Positions 59,948 through 64,000 of a stretch of DNA of 64,000 nucleotides are shown here, one piece after another. This DNA is from Chitinophagaceae bacterium (GTDB taxonomy: Bacteria; Bacteroidota; Bacteroidia; Chitinophagales; Chitinophagaceae). The position numbers were made by a program, and so were the translations under genes. The notes beneath the pieces were generated by a model. It worked only from the letters and a program-made list of their open reading frames with translations, had not been told where the DNA came from and ran no database searches. Each line of letters opens with the position of its first letter. The stretch's first letter is position 1. The DNA lies in contig JAHBTL010000041.1 of assembly GCA_019638615.1 (NCBI GenBank), positions 1 through 64,000 on the forward strand, given 5' to 3'.

Positions 59948-60769
59948 ATGTCAAATTACAGAACAATTGAAATATCAGACAAAAGATTTGAAAGAGATCA
60001 TCTCCGCTTTATAACCGTTAAAACACCTAACCTGAAAGGGCGTGGGGATATTTGTGTATTTGTTCCGCCAAATGTCGGTGATCAAACGGATATCCCTGTA
60101 GTTATTTTGTTGCACGGCGTATATGGCAGCGCATGGTCGTGGGCTTATGGTGCGGGGGTTCACTTGCAGGCTATGCAAATGATTGAGAAAAAGGAAATAC
60201 CACCCATGGTCATTGCCATGCCCTCCGATGGACTTTGGGGAGATGGTTCCGGTTACCTTGCACATCATGGATTCGATTTCGAAAAATGGATTGCCGAAGA
60301 TGTTCCTGCAGTATTGGCTGAAACAATTGCAGGTGTTTCCGCTGACTCTGCTTTATTTATCTCGGGGTTGTCTATGGGAGGCTATGGCGCACTTCGGATC
60401 GGCGCCAAATACGGCAACCGGTTTACCGGTATTTCCGCCCACTCTTCCCTTACCAGCCCGGAACAACTGGAATACTTTGTAGAAGAGGATGTTGCAGGCT
60501 ACAGCCAGGACAATAAAACCGAAGAAGATGTTTTTACAACGATACTGCAATACAGGCACGGATTGCCACCTGTACGTTTTGATTGTGGTTCCGAAGACTC
60601 CCTGGTTGAGCATAACCGCAAGCTTCATCATTTGCTGGCGGAACAAAACATTATACATATATACGAAGAAAACCCCGGTGGGCATGAATGGCCTTATTGG
60701 GAAAAGCATATAAGTAAATCATTGAAGTTTTTTGCAGGTCAAATAAGCGGGCATACAAAATCAGCATAA
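59948..60769 (+). CDS. alpha/beta-hydrolase esterase (esterase D-like)
   Basis: 273 residues with an alpha/beta-hydrolase fold: oxyanion region VILLHGVYGSAWSW, nucleophile elbow GLSMGGYGALRIG with Ser near residue 142, acid DCGSEDSLVEHN near 217 and the catalytic His in PGGHEWPYW near 249. The pattern fits the esterase D / S-formylglutathione hydrolase and tributyrin esterase group. There is no signal peptide, so cytoplasmic. It begins 12 nt after the alcohol dehydrogenase, so both are cotranscribed and may act in sequence on a thiol-aldehyde adduct. The specific thiol is unknown. ATG 59948 is used. Confidence 0.88.
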   Translation: MSNYRTIEISDKRFERDHLRFITVKTPNLKGRGDICVFVPPNVGDQTDIPVVILLHGVYGSAWSWAYGAGVHLQAMQMIEKKEIPPMVIAMPSDGLWGDGSGYLAHHGFDFEKWIAEDVPAVLAETIAGVSADSALFISGLSMGGYGALRIGAKYGNRFTGISAHSSLTSPEQLEYFVEEDVAGYSQDNKTEEDVFTTILQYRHGLPPVRFDCGSEDSLVEHNRKLHHLLAEQNIIHIYEENPGGHEWPYWEKHISKSLKFFAGQISGHTKSA

Positions 60770-60970
60770 CCTTTACGTTTCTATAAGTCGTTTTCAGTGC
60801 AGGTGGTAGCCATTGAAAATGGCTTCCTGAAAAAGCCTGTTATATCAGCTAAAAATCATGGAAAATGGGGAGTCGTTGCTCCATTATCTTATAGTTATTT
60901 TGAAAATGATAAGAAAGGGCTTGCTCAATATGGGTGTATTCCAAAATGATCGCCAGCGGGCTGTTTTGAT

Positions 60971-60978
60971 TACTTTTG
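60971..60978 (+). promoter_or_regulatory. -7 element TACTTTTG of the last two-component operon
   Basis: TACTTTTG matches TAnnTTTG, 48 nt before the kinase ATG at 61026. There is no convincing -33. Confidence 0.4.
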
Positions 60979-61025
60979 ATGGCGGCAGGGAAAAAGTGTA
61001 AGCCAGCTCAAACCAAAAACTTTAT

Positions 61026-62972
61026 ATGCGCAGGATAGTAACCTGTATCATTTGTTTGTTTATCACATTTCAATGTATTTCCCAGGACCTGGATTCATTG
61101 CGGTTACGCTTAACTGTAATGAAGGAAGATACAACCAAAGTATTGACCTATTATGCCTGTGGAGACCTGTTTGTGCAGGAAGCGCCGGATTCTGCGGCTT
61201 TTTATTACAACAAGGGAAAAGCGCTTGCTGAAAAGCTGGATTTTAAAAAAGGGATGGCAGCCTATGCCAGTCATTATATTGTATTGCTGAATACAAGGGG
61301 CGAATACAATGAAGCGCTTCATTTAGCAAAAGAAGCGCTGGCTATCTTTCAAACGCTCGGTGACAAAAAGGAATTATCCACAGCTTACCTGAATGTAGGC
61401 AGCGAGTGGCAATATCTTTCAGACTTTCAGCAGGCTGCAGAAAACTACCTTGAAGCAAAGAAGCTGGCGGAAGAAACAGGCGACTTACGCACCCAACGGA
61501 TAGCAAACAATAATCTCGCAGGAATTTTCCTGGTGCTGCAGCAATACCAGAAGGGAAAAGAGTATGCGGAGGTTTCTCTTACCATTGCAAAAAAAATAAA
61601 CAGCGATTATGCCATTGCGTCCAGCCTGTACAACATTGCAGCCGCCGAAACTTATTTGAAACAATATGATACCGCGCTTATTCATTTCCGTGAAGTTGAG
61701 GAAATAGGAAGACGTACAAATGATTATATGTTCATACTGGATGGCTGGCTGGGGGCGGCAGGAGCATACAGCGGATTGAAAAAATATGCCGAAGCCGAAA
61801 AAAGCTACAATGAGGTGCTGCGGTTATCCCGTGAGAAGGAAGCGGTTGAATATGAATTATATGCTCATATGGGATTGGCTGATATGCTGTTGAATGCCGG
61901 CAGGTACTATGCCGCAGGAAAGCCTATACAGGCAGGCATAGCGATAGCGCAAAAAACAGGAGCAAAATACGAACTGAAAGACCTTTATTTTAAGGCTTCC
62001 ACCATGGAGGAAAAAACAGGGAGACCTGCAGAGGCATTGGCTTCCTGGAAAAAATTTCAGCAACTGAATGATTCCGTCATCAATGAAAAAAATAAATCCG
62101 ATATCAATTTGATTGATGCAAAATACGAATTTGAAAAAAAGCAGAACCTGATCAGGCAACTGGAGGGTGAAACGCAGATCCACCGGCTGGCGATCCGGCA
62201 AAAAAATATGCTTAATTATGCTTTGCTGGGAGGAGCGGCTATCCTGTTGGTTATCTCTCTGCTGTACTACCGCAATTACCGGCAAAAGCAAAAAATACAA
62301 CAGCAACGTATAACCGAACTGGAAACGGAAAAAAAACTTTCTGCAACCGAAGCGGTGTTAAAAGGAGAGGAGCGGGAGCGAACCCGCCTGGCAAAAGACC
62401 TTCACGATGGATTGGGAGGTATCCTGTCGGGCATTAAATATTCATTTCAAACTATGAAAGGTAACCTTATTATGACACCTGAAAACCAGCAGGCGTTCGA
62501 ACGCAGCATGGATATGCTGGACAGCTCCATTAAAGAAATGCGCCGTGTGGCACATAATATGATGCCGGAAGCGCTGGTAAAATTTGGATTGGATACAGCG
62601 CTCAGCGATATCTGCAATGATATCAATCAAAGCGGTGTATTAAAGATCACTTATCAATCCAACGGACTTGAAAATGTGGTGATTGATCAAACAACTGCAA
62701 TAACCATTTACCGCATAGTTCAGGAGCTGATCAATAATACCATTAAACATGCAGGTGCATCCTCAGCTATAGTGCAGATAGATAAATCAGAAGCAGGTAT
62801 AACGCTTACGGTTGAAGATGATGGAAAAGGCTTTGATACCGTACTTTTACAACAATCCAAAGGAATTGGCTGGAGCAATATTCAAAGCCGTGTGGAATTC
62901 TTAAAAGGGAAGCTTGATGTAAAATCATCTGCCGGCAAAGGAACATCGGTTTTAATTGAACTTAAAGCATAA
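61026..62972 (+). CDS. TPR-containing HisKA_3 sensor kinase
   Basis: Sensor kinase of 648 residues with a signal peptide (1-20, FQCISQ) and periplasmic tetratricopeptide repeats (about 40-345; e.g. LGDKKELSTAYLNVGSEWQ and ASSLYNIAAAETYLKQYD). A membrane segment follows (about 393-413, MLNYALLGGAAILLVISLL), then a coiled coil. The HisKA_3 domain has its phospho-His in LAKDLHDGLGGILSG near residue 460, and an HATPase_c domain ends the protein (EDDGKGFDT). The NarL-type histidine box differs from the HisKA_2 box of the other TPR kinase, so they should not cross-pair. Its stop overlaps the regulator ATG by 1 nt. Confidence 0.93.
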   Translation: MRRIVTCIICLFITFQCISQDLDSLRLRLTVMKEDTTKVLTYYACGDLFVQEAPDSAAFYYNKGKALAEKLDFKKGMAAYASHYIVLLNTRGEYNEALHLAKEALAIFQTLGDKKELSTAYLNVGSEWQYLSDFQQAAENYLEAKKLAEETGDLRTQRIANNNLAGIFLVLQQYQKGKEYAEVSLTIAKKINSDYAIASSLYNIAAAETYLKQYDTALIHFREVEEIGRRTNDYMFILDGWLGAAGAYSGLKKYAEAEKSYNEVLRLSREKEAVEYELYAHMGLADMLLNAGRYYAAGKPIQAGIAIAQKTGAKYELKDLYFKASTMEEKTGRPAEALASWKKFQQLNDSVINEKNKSDINLIDAKYEFEKKQNLIRQLEGETQIHRLAIRQKNMLNYALLGGAAILLVISLLYYRNYRQKQKIQQQRITELETEKKLSATEAVLKGEERERTRLAKDLHDGLGGILSGIKYSFQTMKGNLIMTPENQQAFERSMDMLDSSIKEMRRVAHNMMPEALVKFGLDTALSDICNDINQSGVLKITYQSNGLENVVIDQTTAITIYRIVQELINNTIKHAGASSAIVQIDKSEAGITLTVEDDGKGFDTVLLQQSKGIGWSNIQSRVEFLKGKLDVKSSAGKGTSVLIELKA

Positions 62973-63592
62973 TGGCAACAAAGATATTTATTGTAGATGA
63001 CCATTATATGGTGGTGGAGGGTATACGCTCGCTGCTGCAATATGAAAATAGTATTGAATGGCTGGGACATGCCATGAACGCTGCATCCTGCATGGCTTTT
63101 TTACAGCAAAAGCAATATCCGGATGTGATTTTGATGGATATTAATCTGCCTGATAAAAGTGGTATTGAGCTTTGTAAAGAGGTGAAAGAAAAATACCCCG
63201 GGATTTTTGTTATCGGGCTAAGCACGTTCAACCAGCAGAGTTTTATTCAGAAGATGATGGAGAACGGAGCGAGCGGGTATATGCTCAAAAATGCTACCCT
63301 TGACGAGCTGGTAGAAGCAATTGATGCTGTTGTAAAAGGAAAGACATTCTTAAGCAACGAAACGGCTGCAACATTACGTAAGCCTGATGATACTGCAGCT
63401 CCTGTTATTACTTCACGGGAAAAAGAAGTGCTCAGACTGGTAGCCGATGGAATGACCAACAATGAAATCGCACAACATTTGTTTATCAGTCCCACTACTG
63501 TAGAAACACATCGGAAAAGCCTGTTGAACAAATTTGCCGCAAAAAATACCGCTTCGCTGATACGAATGGCAACGCAAATGCAGTTCATTTAA
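62972..63592 (+). CDS. NarL/LuxR-type response regulator
   Basis: It has 206 residues: receiver 1-120 (IVDDHYMV, Asp in VILMDINLPDKSG near residue 54, GYMLKNAT for the Lys) and a LuxR helix-turn-helix about 143-203 (TSREKEVLRLVADGMTNNEI, HLFISPTTVETHRKSLL). It is coupled to the kinase by a stop/start overlap (TAATG). It is the cognate output of the HisKA_3 TPR kinase and lies at the end of its transcript; a terminator candidate sits 200 bp downstream. Targets unknown. Confidence 0.94.
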   Translation: MATKIFIVDDHYMVVEGIRSLLQYENSIEWLGHAMNAASCMAFLQQKQYPDVILMDINLPDKSGIELCKEVKEKYPGIFVIGLSTFNQQSFIQKMMENGASGYMLKNATLDELVEAIDAVVKGKTFLSNETAATLRKPDDTAAPVITSREKEVLRLVADGMTNNEIAQHLFISPTTVETHRKSLLNKFAAKNTASLIRMATQMQFI

Positions 63593-63792
63593 ACTCCTTT
63601 ATTCTGCTTCGGATGGGCACTTTTTTCCGGCGCTTTTCACTGCTCTAAAGTGCTCTGACGTACAGGGGATTTTTGAATAATATCAGTGTAAACACTTATC
63701 ATTTGTTTATTTGGCCGAAAAGGTTTTGAGCGTATCCCAGCATATATTATCTTGCCAGTCTCTCTAAGGGTTTAGGGTTTAGAACTAAAGGG

Positions 63793-63820
63793 GGCTCATT
63801 TCTATGAGCCTCAATTTTTT
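63793..63820 (+). terminator. intrinsic terminator after the two-component operon
   Basis: GGCTCAT (63793-63799) pairs with ATGAGCC (63804-63810) around TTCT, followed by TCAATTTTTT. It lies 200 bp beyond the regulator stop; nothing else is visible in that gap. Confidence 0.6.
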
Positions 63821-63853
63821 GGAATATATACTCAAAGGCATCACTTTAAGTTT

Positions 63854-64000
63854 TCATTGAATGGCTTTTACAACCCTGCCATATTCCATTTCCGACTGGA
63901 TTGTTTTAGCAGCATCCATATAAGCTTTATTCAGCTGATCTGTCCGGGGCATTTTCTGCGCAATCAGCAACAGCACTCCTGCTCTTTCAAAATCGGCATT
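63854..64000 (-). CDS. C-terminal fragment of an unidentified gene
   Basis: On the minus strand the last 147 bp form 48 codons and a TGA stop at 63854-63856, with no internal stop. The tail reads FERAGVLLLIAQKMP ... AAKTIQSEMEYGRVVKAIQ. Short helical repeats with ERA and EYGR resemble the repeated tail of large Bacteroidota membrane peptidase or HEAT-like proteins, but this is weak. The gene continues past the right edge. Confidence 0.5.
   Translation of the reverse strand, partial: NADFERAGVLLLIAQKMPRTDQLNKAYMDAAKTIQSEMEYGRVVKAIQ

Overview
The window looks like a chromosomal segment of a Bacteroidota bacterium, most likely of the Chitinophagaceae or a close relative. The evidence is a SusC/SusD pair behind an ECF sigma/FecR pair, C-terminal type IX secretion (T9SS) sorting domains, TAnnTTTG -7 promoter elements, a MurF-alanine racemase fusion, a zinc metalloprotease of the DUF5117/DUF4953 type, repeated exbD genes next to tonB, and proteins with Reg_prop/Y_Y_Y or 7TMR-DISM sensor regions. 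No rRNA, CRISPR array, prophage or conjugative element was seen. The taxonomic placement is inference from family content.

Layout. 0-9.3 kb is mostly core metabolism: a partial tRNA, a lone ECF sigma factor, a lytic transglycosylase, pabB behind a very acidic small protein, purA, a TerC-type membrane protein and the MurF/Alr fusion. 9.4-19.4 kb holds two two-component systems (a 7TMR-DISM kinase with a LuxR-type regulator; a giant Reg_prop/Y_Y_Y LytS-type kinase with a LytTR regulator). Between them lie three secreted proteins, two of them tandem paralogues and the third with a T9SS tail. 19.4-20.3 kb is a REP-associated transposase (RAYT) flanked by two hairpins on each side. 20.3-26.6 kb carries nhaA, a frameshifted secreted-protein remnant, two lipoproteins and a third two-component system; short near-identical motifs lie upstream of these lipoprotein and kinase transcription units. 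26.8-38 kb contains an FAD oxidoreductase, the metalloprotease, an exbB-exbD-exbD-tonB cluster closed by a terminator and followed by another exbD, mnmE, a broken secreted-protein gene and a possible SRPBCC/GyrI-like protein. 38-48.5 kb is a complete sigma/anti-sigma/SusC/SusD module followed by an ASPIC/UnbV FG-GAP lipoprotein, with hairpins punctuating the transcript. 48.7-51 kb has a beta-lactamase-type remnant, a DEAD-box helicase and a one-domain RRM protein. 51-58.2 kb encodes a 1960-residue T9SS protein and a beta-helix protein. 58.5-63.6 kb has a dead dioxygenase-like gene in front of a zinc alcohol dehydrogenase and an esterase, then a fourth two-component system. The window ends inside a minus-strand gene.

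How it fits together. The window is dominated by the cell envelope: sensing (four two-component systems, one or two ECF systems), TonB-type energy supply, outer-membrane import and secretion of large surface proteins. Four genes are clearly broken (near 22.0, 36.5, 49.0 and 58.6 kb), three of them secreted or hydrolytic accessory proteins. I found no obviously new multi-gene defence or mobile system. The most unusual signals are the RAYT with its symmetric hairpin array, the shared upstream motifs around the 22-27 kb lipoprotein and two-component genes, the paralogous fibre-like secreted cassette at 12-15 kb, and the decayed head gene of the dehydrogenase-esterase unit.
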